From: Candidatus Nitrosocosmicus sp.
GTDB taxonomy: Archaea; Thermoproteota; Nitrososphaeria; Nitrososphaerales; Nitrososphaeraceae
Direction of reading: 5' to 3'
NCBI GenBank assembly: GCA_031177355.1
Contig: JAPSGR010000017.1
Coordinates: forward strand, 1-38,173
DNA length: 38,173 nt
Below are positions 24,141-32,888 of the stretch, in pieces. The notes under the pieces are model-generated. The model worked only from the letters and a program-made list of their open reading frames with translations, was not told the origin of the DNA and did not search any database. Each line of letters begins with the position of its first letter. The stretch's first letter is position 1. A program made the translations under genes and the position numbers.

Positions 24141-24566
24141 TTAGGCTTTAGTTCCACAGTTTCCGCAGAACTTTTGGTTATCACCGAGTTGGGTGCCACA
24201 GTTTGTGCAGAATTTCCCGCTTGTATAACTACCGCCGGTACCAGCTGTAACTGTCCTCTTCTTACTACTTCCACCAGCAGCGAAGAATGCAGCTGAAATA
24301 CCACCCATAATTACAGTTATTATTATTATTGTCAAAACTGTGTTATCCAAATTAGTACCAAACATTGCAGTACCAGAACCATATGCACCTTGTTGTTGAG
24401 CATTCGTTAATTTTTCTCTAGCGAGTTGAAGTTGTTCTTCTAATGTTGCGCTGCCAACTTCACCTTGAGTTCCATATTGTGCAAATGCAATGTTGAATGT
24501 TGGTAATAAAAGTATAGACCCCATTACCAATGAAAAAGCCGCTACCATTAAGTGTGCCTTATTCAT
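24141..24566 (-). CDS. Exported or membrane protein with C-terminal zinc ribbon
   Basis: A 141-aa protein with an N-terminal signal or anchor (residues 7-29, ending NIAFAQ), a Gln-rich helical segment (EEQLQLAREKLTNAQQQ), a second membrane helix (75-97) and a C-terminal double-CxxC zinc ribbon (C120, C123, C134, C137; CTNCG...CGNCG). If the first segment is cleaved the ribbon faces the cytoplasm. Such membrane zinc-ribbon proteins are common in archaea and usually unassigned. The start is ATG 24566, 28 bases after a TTATATAA box at 24589-24598. Confidence 0.72.
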   Translation of the reverse strand: MNKAHLMVAAFSLVMGSILLLPTFNIAFAQYGTQGEVGSATLEEQLQLAREKLTNAQQQGAYGSGTAMFGTNLDNTVLTIIIITVIMGGISAAFFAAGGSSKKRTVTAGTGGSYTSGKFCTNCGTQLGDNQKFCGNCGTKA

Positions 24567-24588
24567 ATTAAAAATTACTCAGAAAGGA

Positions 24589-24598
24589 ATTATATAAC
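24589..24598 (-). promoter_or_regulatory. TATA box of the membrane zinc-ribbon gene
   Basis: AGTTATATAA on the minus strand, centred about 28 bases before the ATG at 24566. Confidence 0.55.
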
Positions 24599-24662
24599 TT
24601 TTATGTTAAAACAAAATAATAACATTTAAGATATGTAAATTTTTATACCAATATAGAGAAAT

Positions 24663-25109
24663 ATGGCACGAACTCATGCCCACACACACGGAAAATCCCA
24701 TTCAATAAGGCCAACTTCAAAAAATGCTCCCTCTTGGACCATAGAAGGTCAAGAAATCGTAAAATCAATAGTAGACTTTGGTAAGGATGGAATGTCTGCG
24801 AGTGAAATTGGATTAAGACTAAGAGATGAATTTGCAGTTCCGTTAGTAAAACCAATTATAGGAAAGACCATAACTCAAATTTTAGAAGAAAATGATATTA
24901 AAAAAACTATGCCAGAAGATCTAGAAAAACTAGTTCGCAAGGCTTTAGGATTACAAAAGCATTTGAATGTCCACAACAGTGATAAAAGGAATGTCAGGTC
25001 TCTCGAATTAATAGAATCAAAGATTCACAGACTGTCAAGGTATTATAAAAGAATTGGTAAAGTATCAAAAGACTGGAAATATGCGTCGGTAATTGCTAAA
25101 TTAGAATAG
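24663..25109 (+). CDS. rps15: Small ribosomal subunit protein uS15
   Basis: A 148-aa archaeal/eukaryotic-type S15. It starts MARTHAHTHGKSHSIRPTSK, with the archaeal basic N-terminal extension, then PSWTIEGQEIVKSIVDFGKD and the C-terminal helices LIESKIHRLSRYYKRIGK that contact 16S rRNA. It is the first gene of a tight operon: the Cdc45/RecJ-like gene begins three bases after its stop. The S15-RecJ-like link is widely conserved in archaea. Confidence 0.96.
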   Translation: MARTHAHTHGKSHSIRPTSKNAPSWTIEGQEIVKSIVDFGKDGMSASEIGLRLRDEFAVPLVKPIIGKTITQILEENDIKKTMPEDLEKLVRKALGLQKHLNVHNSDKRNVRSLELIESKIHRLSRYYKRIGKVSKDWKYASVIAKLE

Positions 25110-25112
25110 AGA

Positions 25113-26636
25113 ATGGGAGATAAAGAAGCTGATTCTATTTTATCATCAACTAGTAAACGAGTATATAATCTCTTAGAACAAAAAAAAGTTATTCTTATTA
25201 TTTCTAACTTAACTGTCGACGGAATAGTAAGCAGTTCTATACTCTTTGATTCAATCCGTCGTCTAGACAGCAGTGCAATTATTAAATGTCTTGATTCTTC
25301 TAGTCATTTTGAAGTAAAAGATAAGATAAAGGAGTTGATAAAGGAAAGACATGATTATTATATATTTTTAAATTTTGATTCAAAATTGTATAGCTATATC
25401 AATGATTTACTTACTCAAGAAGATTTTTTATTTATTAACACTGAAAAGAGTACAACAGAACAACAAAATTCAAATCAGAAAGAAAACAGGTCATTTCTTA
25501 ATTTAAATACATTGGATAACAACTCTGACCTCAAAATCATTTCTACAACCTCAGCTTTTGTATACCTTCTCGTTAAAGAGTTCGATAAGAAGATAGTTCA
25601 AAAGTCATATTTACCGCTTGTAGCTGAAGTTTCAAGATTTGCAGAAACAGGTAAGTATGACACTAACAAAGTCCATGATGAAATATTACAAACTGCCATT
25701 GATTTGAATTTATTGGAGAAAAAAATGGGGTTAACATTCGCCGATAAACAAACATCATCCATAATAGATGCAATTGAATACAATACCGTTTATTTTATCA
25801 AAGGACTAACGTGGAATAAACAAGCCTCAACTGAAATGTTAAAACTATCTGGGATCACGTTTATAGAGAACAACAGAGTGAAGTCCTTGGCAGAATTAGA
25901 AGACAAAGACTATATCGAAATTGTAAGCTCAATCGAAAAGTTTATTGAAGAAACATCCTTTTCAAATAAAAAGAAGGAAGATAACATCCTCGATGTAAAG
26001 AAAAGGATTAGAGACAAATTGCTTTCTTATAACTACCTATTAACACATGAGGAAAACAATAGTATTCTCAAAGGAGTCTATTCATTTTCAAGAGTGTTAG
26101 AATCATGTATTAGGAAAAAAAATTACGGATTAGCTTTGGCGATATTACTCGGAGATAGATCAAATTTGATTACGGAAGTTCAGAATCAGGTCCAAGCCGA
26201 CAATAATATAATCAAAAAAATAGGGTTAAGGATATTTGCAGAGAAATGGAGATTCTACGAACATAAAGAAATACTATTTGTAAATGGTGATGGAATATTA
26301 GATGAAGAAGAACTTGATCAATTTGCTAATTTAATTGGAAAATCAATATCGTTCGCGGATAAAATAATCTGCCTGAGAACTACAGGAACAGAGAATGAAG
26401 AATCATATAAATACACCTTGATTAGCGGAGAGGCGCTTAATTTTGACCTTATAAAAATAATAGATAAAATAAATGAGTTTATGGAAGGTAATAATATAAT
26501 GAACTCAGATCACCCCGGCATAAAACATCTGCATAACTGTGGAGTCACAAGGATAGAAATTGTAGTTCCAATGTCAGAATTAGAAGTCTTTTTATCGAAT
26601 ATAAAAAAAATAGTTATGGATGCAAGAATCACCTAA
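25113..26636 (+). CDS. RecJ/Cdc45-like DHH-family protein, active-site motifs degraded
   Basis: A 507-aa protein in the position of archaeal RecJ/GAN/Cdc45, directly after rps15. Motif I, usually H-x-D-x-DG, reads ISNLTVDGI (30-38): the first His is Asn, the first Asp is Thr, and only the last Asp stays. The strand normally containing the second Asp reads FLNFDSK, and no D-H-H motif follows (FINTEKS instead). The C-terminal DHHA1-like part is kept (DHPGIKHLHNCG, then RIEIVVPM). Loss of metal ligands suggests a structural, Cdc45-like role with MCM and GINS rather than a nuclease. Family membership rests on motif remnants plus position. Confidence 0.8.
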   Translation: MGDKEADSILSSTSKRVYNLLEQKKVILIISNLTVDGIVSSSILFDSIRRLDSSAIIKCLDSSSHFEVKDKIKELIKERHDYYIFLNFDSKLYSYINDLLTQEDFLFINTEKSTTEQQNSNQKENRSFLNLNTLDNNSDLKIISTTSAFVYLLVKEFDKKIVQKSYLPLVAEVSRFAETGKYDTNKVHDEILQTAIDLNLLEKKMGLTFADKQTSSIIDAIEYNTVYFIKGLTWNKQASTEMLKLSGITFIENNRVKSLAELEDKDYIEIVSSIEKFIEETSFSNKKKEDNILDVKKRIRDKLLSYNYLLTHEENNSILKGVYSFSRVLESCIRKKNYGLALAILLGDRSNLITEVQNQVQADNNIIKKIGLRIFAEKWRFYEHKEILFVNGDGILDEEELDQFANLIGKSISFADKIICLRTTGTENEESYKYTLISGEALNFDLIKIIDKINEFMEGNNIMNSDHPGIKHLHNCGVTRIEIVVPMSELEVFLSNIKKIVMDARIT

Positions 26637-26898
26637 TATTTCTATCGATACCAACATTGCAATAAGATGCAAGAATAAAGACGAGGCACAGACAATCTAT
26701 AGATCTTTAAATGCGGATAATGTTGATATTCCTGCAAGCATAGATCTGAATGTAAAAGCAGATCAAAAAGATTTTTCACTATTATTGAAGTTCAATCAAA
26801 CCAAGAACAGAGAAAATAATATTAACACTTTAATAAACACAATTGATGAGATTATGGAGCATATTTCACTTATCAGGAATGTGATAAATATTGATTGA
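26620..26898 (+). CDS. KEOPS complex subunit Pcc1-like
   Basis: A 92-aa protein with the Pcc1 pattern: strand IAIRCKNKDEAQTIYRSLNA, the D-N-x-x-x-P turn (ADNVDIPASI) and a second strand pair, ending in a helix (INTLINTIDEIMEHISLIRN). Pcc1 dimerises and organises the KEOPS complex that makes t6A37 in ANN-decoding tRNAs. The ATG at 26620 overlaps the end of the upstream gene by 17 bases, and the stop overlaps the serS start, so translation is probably coupled. Archaeal Pcc1 is usually about 80-90 aa. Confidence 0.78.
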   Translation: MQESPNISIDTNIAIRCKNKDEAQTIYRSLNADNVDIPASIDLNVKADQKDFSLLLKFNQTKNRENNINTLINTIDEIMEHISLIRNVINID

Positions 26899-28228
26899 TT
26901 CGAAAACCATAAAGGAAAATCCAGAAATGGTTAAGGAAATGTTAATTAAAAGAAATATCGACTTTCCATTAAATAATTTATTTGATGCCGATAAAAGGAG
27001 GCGAAATATAATTGTAGAATTGCAAAACTTGAAGCACCAAAAAAATGTTTTGGCCAAGGAGATTGCACAAGCAAAAAAGAGAAATGAGAATGTATCAAAC
27101 TCTATTAATAAGATGGAACAAATTGGATTAGAGATCAAAAGAGCTGAGGTTGAGAGCAAGCATAATGAAGAAATATATTTAAAATATATCAATAGTCTAC
27201 CCAATTTTTTTCATGAAAGTGTTCCCATTGGTAATGACGAAAGCGGAAATGTGGTAATAAAAGAGTTCGATACAAAATTTTATACTTCCGAATTATTGCC
27301 TGAAAAACGCAATAATCATCACAAATATCTCCCTCATTTCAACAGGAAAAGTCATATCGACCTTGCTAATGAATACAACCTTGTCGATTTTGAAAGAGCG
27401 GGAAAAATATCAGGAGCGCGGTTTTACATATTAAAAAATGAAATGGTCAGATTAAGTATGGCATTGTCTAACTTTGCCTTAGATTACTTAATAAATGAAG
27501 GATACACTGCAATTCAGCCCCCTTTTCTGATTAGGAGAGAAGCAATGGAAGGAGCTGTCATCCTGAGTGATTTTGAAGATACTATTTACAAAATAGAAAA
27601 TGAAGATCTGTATTTAATAGGAACATCAGAACATGCTATGGCCTCAATGCATATGAATGAAATTATTGAGGGCAAGAGTCTCCCCATCAGATATGCAGGA
27701 GTTAGTTCCTGTTTTAGAAAGGAAGCAGGTGCGCATGGCAAAGACATGAAAGGACTATTTAGAGTACATCAATTTGAAAAAATTGAGCAGTTTGTATTCT
27801 GTAAACCCGAAGACTCTTGGGGAGAACATGAGAGACTTCTACAGATTACAGAAAAATTTTATGAGTTGTTAGAGATTCCCTTTAGAACAATAATTTTATG
27901 TTCCGGTGATCTCGGAAAAGTATCTGCAAAAACGTATGATATCGAAGCTTGGTTCCCTGTGCAAGAAGCTTATAGAGAAATTTGTTCTTGTTCTAACTGT
28001 ACAGATTATCAATCAAGAAGCTTAAAAATTAGGTATAGAAATAATCCAAATGAGGAAACCACATTAGTGCATACATTAAATAGCACTTTGGTGGCCGTTC
28101 AAAGAACCCTAGTCGCCCTACTAGAAAATTATCAAACTGCAAATGGTACTATTGTTATTCCCAAAGTATTAAGGAAATACATGGGTGATTTAGAAGAGAT
28201 AGGCACTAGGAATGAGAATGGGACATAG
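26891..28228 (+). CDS. serS: Seryl-tRNA synthetase (bacterial/eukaryotic type)
   Basis: A 445-aa class II synthetase. The N-terminal long antiparallel coiled coil (about residues 27-100, with QNLKHQKNVLAKEIAQAKKR) contacts the long variable arm of tRNA-Ser. Motif 2 is FRKEAGAHGKDMKGLFRVHQ, and motif 3 is the NGTIVIPKVLRKYMG segment near the C-terminus. VQRTLVALLENYQ is also conserved. It is the common SerRS, not the methanogen type. The start is TTG 26891, which overlaps the Pcc1 stop by eight bases; the N-terminus MIDSKTIKENPEMVKEMLIK begins as the family does. It is the last gene of the rps15 operon. Confidence 0.96.
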   Translation: MIDSKTIKENPEMVKEMLIKRNIDFPLNNLFDADKRRRNIIVELQNLKHQKNVLAKEIAQAKKRNENVSNSINKMEQIGLEIKRAEVESKHNEEIYLKYINSLPNFFHESVPIGNDESGNVVIKEFDTKFYTSELLPEKRNNHHKYLPHFNRKSHIDLANEYNLVDFERAGKISGARFYILKNEMVRLSMALSNFALDYLINEGYTAIQPPFLIRREAMEGAVILSDFEDTIYKIENEDLYLIGTSEHAMASMHMNEIIEGKSLPIRYAGVSSCFRKEAGAHGKDMKGLFRVHQFEKIEQFVFCKPEDSWGEHERLLQITEKFYELLEIPFRTIILCSGDLGKVSAKTYDIEAWFPVQEAYREICSCSNCTDYQSRSLKIRYRNNPNEETTLVHTLNSTLVAVQRTLVALLENYQTANGTIVIPKVLRKYMGDLEEIGTRNENGT

Positions 28229-28312
28229 CACAATGACATCACCAGCGAAATACAGTTTTGGCGATATAAGCAACCAAAATATATATATCTTAGTTGTCAG
28301 GCTCATAATATA

Positions 28313-28588
28313 ATGAGCTTGTTAAACGTACTGTCTCAAACAAGTAGTATGTTCCAAAACTTTGGCTTGCAGATAGGGCCACAATACGACCCATTGTTCT
28401 ATGATGTAATGATATACATATTTGGAACCATGTTATTTGGAGTATTCTTATTAGGTGCAATTTCATTCTGGCTGAGAAGGAAAGGTCTTGGTGGTCAATC
28501 TTCGAAGGAAAAGTGGACCCAAGAGTTAGAGAAATATTTCCAAAAAGAGCAGATAGGATTAATGCCTGACGAAAAGCATCATTGGTAA
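28313..28588 (+). CDS. Small single-pass membrane protein, unknown
   Basis: A 91-aa protein with one strong hydrophobic segment (about residues 32-54, VMIYIFGTMLFGVFLLGAIS), an N-terminal polar region and a basic C-terminal half ending PDEKHHW. It does not have a cleavable signal. The start is ATG 28313, preceded by an ATATATATATC run centred about 29 bases upstream. It follows serS by 84 bases but has its own promoter. I do not recognise it; the His-His-Trp end could bind metal, which is speculation. Confidence 0.62.
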   Translation: MSLLNVLSQTSSMFQNFGLQIGPQYDPLFYDVMIYIFGTMLFGVFLLGAISFWLRRKGLGGQSSKEKWTQELEKYFQKEQIGLMPDEKHHW

Positions 28589-28636
28589 TAATCAAACTTT
28601 TTTTTATTCATTTTAAAATTTTTTAATCACTATTTT

Positions 28637-29296
28637 ATGGAAAAATTGTATCAAATTATAATCAACCATTGGGGATTATCGCTTGGTGAAATCGAAACTA
28701 TCAGCAATCTTTTCAAAAACTATGAATTGATCGAAACGGAAGTTCAGAAAAATGGCGAATATGCCAGTAATATAGAGATTGAATTTGTTAAAAATATGGA
28801 GAATGATTTTTTTAATTGTATCTCAATCGACAAATGGAACATTTTTGTAGATATTATAAAAAACATCAAAAAAAGGAGAGGCAATAAAGGATTAAAATTT
28901 AAGGTAATAATAACAGATTGTTTTGAGGACGATGGAAATAACAATCACAATTTAAACGATTATAAAAATTCTAATGAAGACGGAAACAAAAAAGAAGTCG
29001 AAATTGAACTTTTATTTTTTAGAAGGATAATATTTATTTTAGGGCATAAACATCAAAGTGAATTTGTTAAAGGAGTAGAAAGAATTGAAATAACAATTGA
29101 AAATATTACAGAAGCTTTCAACAAAAATAACGAATTTGAGATTTCTGAGGAAAATACATATGTAAAAAAATCAACAGGTAGCAAATCTTATTCTAGCCAA
29201 ATTAGAAGCCACAAGGAATTTAGACACTTGAAATCAAAAATTCAGCTATATGTGTTCGTCTTTGATAATGACAAGAGAATTTGGAAGCCTCTTTGA
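28637..29296 (+). CDS. Hypothetical protein with Asn/Asp-rich loop
   Basis: A 219-aa soluble protein from ATG 28637. It is lysine- and asparagine-rich. A low-complexity insert (DDGNNNHNLNDYKNSNEDGN, near residue 97) interrupts otherwise alternating strand and helix segments. The C-terminal part includes KIQLYVFVFDNDKRIWKPL. No known motif, signal or membrane span was found. It lies downstream of the small membrane protein on the same strand. Confidence 0.55.
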   Translation: MEKLYQIIINHWGLSLGEIETISNLFKNYELIETEVQKNGEYASNIEIEFVKNMENDFFNCISIDKWNIFVDIIKNIKKRRGNKGLKFKVIITDCFEDDGNNNHNLNDYKNSNEDGNKKEVEIELLFFRRIIFILGHKHQSEFVKGVERIEITIENITEAFNKNNEFEISEENTYVKKSTGSKSYSSQIRSHKEFRHLKSKIQLYVFVFDNDKRIWKPL

Positions 29297-29366
29297 TATA
29301 ATTAGTTAGCATGAATGTACCAAAAACCATAGAATTAAAAAGTCCAAGTCACTAGAAAATCAAAAC

Positions 29367-29753
29367 ATGCATAAATTAAATAGTGTTGATAAAACGGTAA
29401 ATATCATAAACCTAACCTTTGAGGATAAGGAAACTCAAAGTGGAAAAGAACTGATTGGTGTGATATCAATCAAATATGAAGGAAGGTTCGACAGCATTAG
29501 TATAAATTCTTCAATTGAAAATTCATCAGATATTTTTTCTTATATCGAAGTAGATGGAAAAAAGATCAATCATCCTTATGCAAGACTTTCATTAATGAAA
29601 AAAGAGGTATTAGATCCGAACAATATAAAATTTAAAGTCATTACACAGCATGTACCCAACAAAGATATTTCTGTCGCCAAGTTTAGGGCGACCCTTATTC
29701 AGGAACACAAGGAAATTGCTTCGGATGTAAAATTCATCCAAATAAGGAAATAA
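29367..29753 (+). CDS. Hypothetical beta-sandwich-like protein
   Basis: A 128-aa soluble protein, predicted all-beta: VNIINLTFEDKE, ELIGVISIKYEGRFDSISIN, KFKVITQHVP and ISVAKFRATLIQEHKEIASD read as consecutive strands. The layout (G-x-I-x-I-x-Y, then a long loop) resembles arrestin-type or Ig-like sandwiches, but the similarity is weak. The start is ATG 29367 with GAATTAAAAAGTC about 26 bases upstream. It converges with the cupredoxin gene, nine bases apart, and nothing links it to the respiratory genes in function. Confidence 0.55.
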   Translation: MHKLNSVDKTVNIINLTFEDKETQSGKELIGVISIKYEGRFDSISINSSIENSSDIFSYIEVDGKKINHPYARLSLMKKEVLDPNNIKFKVITQHVPNKDISVAKFRATLIQEHKEIASDVKFIQIRK

Positions 29754-29762
29754 CGATTTTGC

Positions 29763-30239
29763 CTACCCGAAATTGGGCTCAACATCGACCTTCCCAGTCA
29801 TCCATGGATGAGGTTCACAATGATATGGATATTCACCACGTTGTGTGAAAGTAAACTCAAATGTGCCTTGTGGTGGAATTAAGCCTATTGTAGCCAGAGA
29901 ATCAAAGCGGCCGTTTATTGGGTCTTCATAATCGTTATCAGTGGTCACGGTATGTGCAGTTACGTCATCATTGGTCCATACAACTTTATTTGATACTCCC
30001 AATGTAGTGCGAACCTCAGTGGGAGAATAGAAATTTTCATTTTCAGGTAGAGCAGAACCTTCTACAATTGATACAGATGTGATATCAGACGGATTTAATA
30101 CCTCTTCGGCAACATCTGGTCTAGCATTCATTGCAGGTGTATAAACAAATTGATAAAAGGTTAAACTAATAACCACAATTACTACAAATGAAACAATACT
30201 GATTCCGCCTATCTGGGATTGTTTCTTTACTTTTTCCAA
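29763..30239 (-). CDS. Membrane-anchored blue copper protein (plastocyanin-like)
   Basis: A 158-aa cupredoxin. One N-terminal helix (about residues 11-33) anchors it outside the cytoplasm. The type 1 copper ligands are visible: H96 in TAHTV, and C141, H144 and M147 in YHCEPHPWM. The strand EFTFTQRGEYPYH before Cys is typical. In Thaumarchaeota such proteins replace cytochrome c between the quinol-oxidising complex and the terminal oxidase. It lies downstream of cytochrome b and Rieske on the same strand. The start is TTG 30239, 27 bases after a TATTTATTA box at 30262-30270. Confidence 0.92.
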   Translation of the reverse strand: MEKVKKQSQIGGISIVSFVVIVVISLTFYQFVYTPAMNARPDVAEEVLNPSDITSVSIVEGSALPENENFYSPTEVRTTLGVSNKVVWTNDDVTAHTVTTDNDYEDPINGRFDSLATIGLIPPQGTFEFTFTQRGEYPYHCEPHPWMTGKVDVEPNFG

Positions 30240-30261
30240 TTAAGTTTTATTTCATAAACGA

Positions 30262-30270
30262 TAATAAATA
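30262..30270 (-). promoter_or_regulatory. TATA box of the cupredoxin gene
   Basis: TATTTATTA on the minus strand, centred 27 bases before the TTG at 30239. It suggests the cupredoxin can be transcribed independently of the upstream cytochrome b pair. Confidence 0.5.
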
Positions 30271-30476
30271 TTTTATTTATCAATAATGATTTGTATCAAG
30301 TGTTTTGCTCGTCTGCTTCCTTGATATAGAAAGAGATAAGATTTTTTTTAAAATTAACTAAAAACGGATTAAAAAAGGATTTTTTTCCTGAGGTATGGAT
30401 AACTTTTGATTTTCTATCCAACTGCTCTAAAAAAAGATGAAATGAATAGATTTAAATTTTTACAGGTTTGTATTTA

Positions 30477-32087
30477 CTATCCTTCTGCTGCTGATATACC
30501 CTTGTCTGAAGCAGATTCGGCTTTAATTGATGAAGAGATTTCTTTAGAGGATTTGATTTCGGGAATAGGGACAGGTTCACTTTTCTTCAAGGATTTATCA
30601 TTCCTTAAATCATCTTTTAAAGATATATCAGACAGTTGCCCCTTTGAATTACTCGAAGATAGGTCCCTTTTTTCAGCTGATCCCAAAGACGGAAAGATGA
30701 ATTTGCGTTTTCTAGTAGTTATGACTTTGACGTTAGATTTTGACAGTCCTCTTCCATATCTATATAGATGGAACATGCCTGCAAACACCAGCATCAAGAT
30801 TCCTATCAGGAATAGCGAATAATTTTTCATTCCATTTAATACAGCATAGTAAGCCGCAATGTTTAGGTACACTTGAAATCCTATGAGGACTATAAATAGA
30901 ATATACAACCATTGTGAAGGAAGCTGAATAGAATTCTTTTCAGTAGGTTTTTGTTTTTTCGAATTCGCTTCAGCATTTTTCGCCAGTTTTATCATCAAGT
31001 ATGTGAACCCAAAAGATAGAGGAACTAATAGGGCCATAACTGTATACAAGAAAATGGGATCGATCACTAGTCTTTCTAATAATGACTTCGTCCGGTCAGG
31101 ATCAATATAGAAACCCCAATACGTTGTAATGATAATTTGAGATATACTTGTGATACCTATAGCAGTAATAATTGGCCTATCCTTCCAAGAGAACTTTTTA
31201 TACTTATCTATAAATGGAATTATTAAGAAAGTAAATATAAATATTCCAGGCCATGCCACCCCCGTTGTAAATTTATCAAACCCGCTTCTCAAAAAGGCGT
31301 AAAGTCCAGTTAGGTACCACTCTGGAACGGTGATGCCCGGAGGAACGTTAGGTTCGAATTTAAGGCCTAAATCAATAGGAAAAACTCCACCAGTTAGCAT
31401 TATAGCTCCGGCTACTGCCATTACCATTGGTACATCAAATACTAGAAATCGTGGAAAATGGACGACCATTAGTCCCAAAAGTACAATGGGCAAAAAGAAT
31501 ACATGGAATGCGTAAAACCTAAGTATGAAATCGTGAAATCCCGAACCAAAGAAAGCATTCATTATGTCAGGCCCAAGTATCGGAATTGAATTAGTAAGGG
31601 ACGCCGCTATAGAAATGGCCAAAACTGCTCTCTCGCTAAAAATAATATCATAGCCTGTAAATGCTTCTAGAATCGTCAAAACACCTAACAATATTCCAGT
31701 AACCCAAAGCATTTCATTTCGGATCTTGTACCGGCCGCTAAAGAACTGATAATACATATGTAGTATCGCAAGCATAATCATTGCGTTTGAGGCATGATAG
31801 TGAATATTTCTCATATGAAAACCATACGGAATCGTATCATTGATCTTGCTCACACTGTCCCATGCTCTATCCAAGATAGGTTCATACCATAACATCAAAA
31901 ATGCGCCACTAATACCCAATATGATAAAAACTACAAAAGTCAACATTCCAAGGAATCCTAATGGGCTTACAAATTTAGTTGGGAGTGTAAATTTTAGACC
32001 CATAAATATTGTTCTATCAAACCCGGCATAGATCCACTTGAATAGCCTCACAAGGCTATTATCTTGACTATGTAAGGAAGCGCCCAT
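30477..32087 (-). CDS. Cytochrome b of the quinol-oxidising complex (b6-type), with C-terminal extension
   Basis: A 536-aa protein with b6-like haem ligation: H96 and H110 are 14 apart, and H195 and H210 are 15 apart, as in plant b6. A PEWY motif (255-258, in VPEWYLTGLYAFLRSG) marks the quinol-oxidation site, so a subunit-IV-like part is fused. The last 95 or so residues are hydrophilic and Ser/Lys-rich (KRDLSSSNSKGQLSDISLKD), absent from ordinary cytochrome b. Its ATG overlaps the Rieske stop region by 20 bases. It transfers electrons from quinol via two b haems to the Rieske protein and pumps charge. Confidence 0.95.
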   Translation of the reverse strand: MGASLHSQDNSLVRLFKWIYAGFDRTIFMGLKFTLPTKFVSPLGFLGMLTFVVFIILGISGAFLMLWYEPILDRAWDSVSKINDTIPYGFHMRNIHYHASNAMIMLAILHMYYQFFSGRYKIRNEMLWVTGILLGVLTILEAFTGYDIIFSERAVLAISIAASLTNSIPILGPDIMNAFFGSGFHDFILRFYAFHVFFLPIVLLGLMVVHFPRFLVFDVPMVMAVAGAIMLTGGVFPIDLGLKFEPNVPPGITVPEWYLTGLYAFLRSGFDKFTTGVAWPGIFIFTFLIIPFIDKYKKFSWKDRPIITAIGITSISQIIITTYWGFYIDPDRTKSLLERLVIDPIFLYTVMALLVPLSFGFTYLMIKLAKNAEANSKKQKPTEKNSIQLPSQWLYILFIVLIGFQVYLNIAAYYAVLNGMKNYSLFLIGILMLVFAGMFHLYRYGRGLSKSNVKVITTRKRKFIFPSLGSAEKRDLSSSNSKGQLSDISLKDDLRNDKSLKKSEPVPIPEIKSSKEISSSIKAESASDKGISAAEG

Positions 32088-32682
32088 ATCCGACTACCCC
32101 ATTACCTGACGGAGTCCAAGTTGGTGGCTTAATCCAGATGTTACCTTCATCATCAACTTCTAAATCTAAACTAGGCAAAACATTTGATGGAGGAGCTTGC
32201 ACGGCTGCAGGGCCTGCAAAAGCTTCACCGGTTAAAGGATCGTACATAGTTCCATGACAAGGACATTCTCCACGCTTCCTGCCATCTTCTGGCCAATATT
32301 CCCACAAGCACCACAAGTGTAAGCACACCATGCTATACATCCTAAATGCTGATGCGTCATTCTTTTCCCCGCCAAGTTCTGCAGGCAACCTTATAAATTG
32401 CCATGTTCTAAAAGCTTCTTCATTTAACACCGGGTCTTCTGACATGGGATAGACAATAGCTTCAGCATGATTAACTTGAAATGTATTTACATTTGCTTGG
32501 CTTCCGTCAGGCAGAACAACTTTTGCTCTTTCTTCGACAGATTCTCTAGGATTAGGTAGAAATTTTCCCCATTCAACAAAAGGTGTAAAGGTCATGACAG
32601 TACCTGCAGCCGCAAGCAATTTTAAAAAATCTCTACGTGAAATCTTTCCTCCGTCCACTTTTGGAGGTTGTCGTTGAGACAT
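32068..32682 (-). CDS. Rieske iron-sulfur protein of the quinol-oxidising complex
   Basis: A 204-aa protein with an N-terminal Tat-like signal anchor: RR at 16-17 in SRRDFLKLLAAAGTVMTF. Cluster motifs are C120-L-H122-L-W-C125 and C140-P-C142-H143-G, giving two Cys and two His ligands for 2Fe-2S plus the disulfide Cys pair. The first loop has Trp where many family members have Gly. It sits on the outer face of the membrane and passes electrons from cytochrome b to the cupredoxin. It starts at ATG 32682 and overlaps cytochrome b by 20 bases. Confidence 0.95.
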   Translation of the reverse strand: MSQRQPPKVDGGKISRRDFLKLLAAAGTVMTFTPFVEWGKFLPNPRESVEERAKVVLPDGSQANVNTFQVNHAEAIVYPMSEDPVLNEEAFRTWQFIRLPAELGGEKNDASAFRMYSMVCLHLWCLWEYWPEDGRKRGECPCHGTMYDPLTGEAFAGPAAVQAPPSNVLPSLDLEVDDEGNIWIKPPTWTPSGNGVVGYGRFLT

Positions 32683-32888
32683 TATACTTAAAAAATGTAG
32701 AAATATATCTTATAAATCTTTATTTAAGTTTCCGCTGTGCGGGCACCACTCTTATATTCATGCTCAAGAAATTGAATAAAAGTATATTTTTGGTTCCTAG
32801 CCAACGATACATTATGATAGAAAAAAGACAAGGTTTATCTAACATGTAAATATTATTTCTTAATATTTCATGGGTTTCTTAGGATCGA

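Noticed and set aside
28290-28595. 101-codon minus-strand frame.
   Set aside because: It is the complement of the small membrane protein gene at 28313-28588, which has the promoter and a normal membrane helix.
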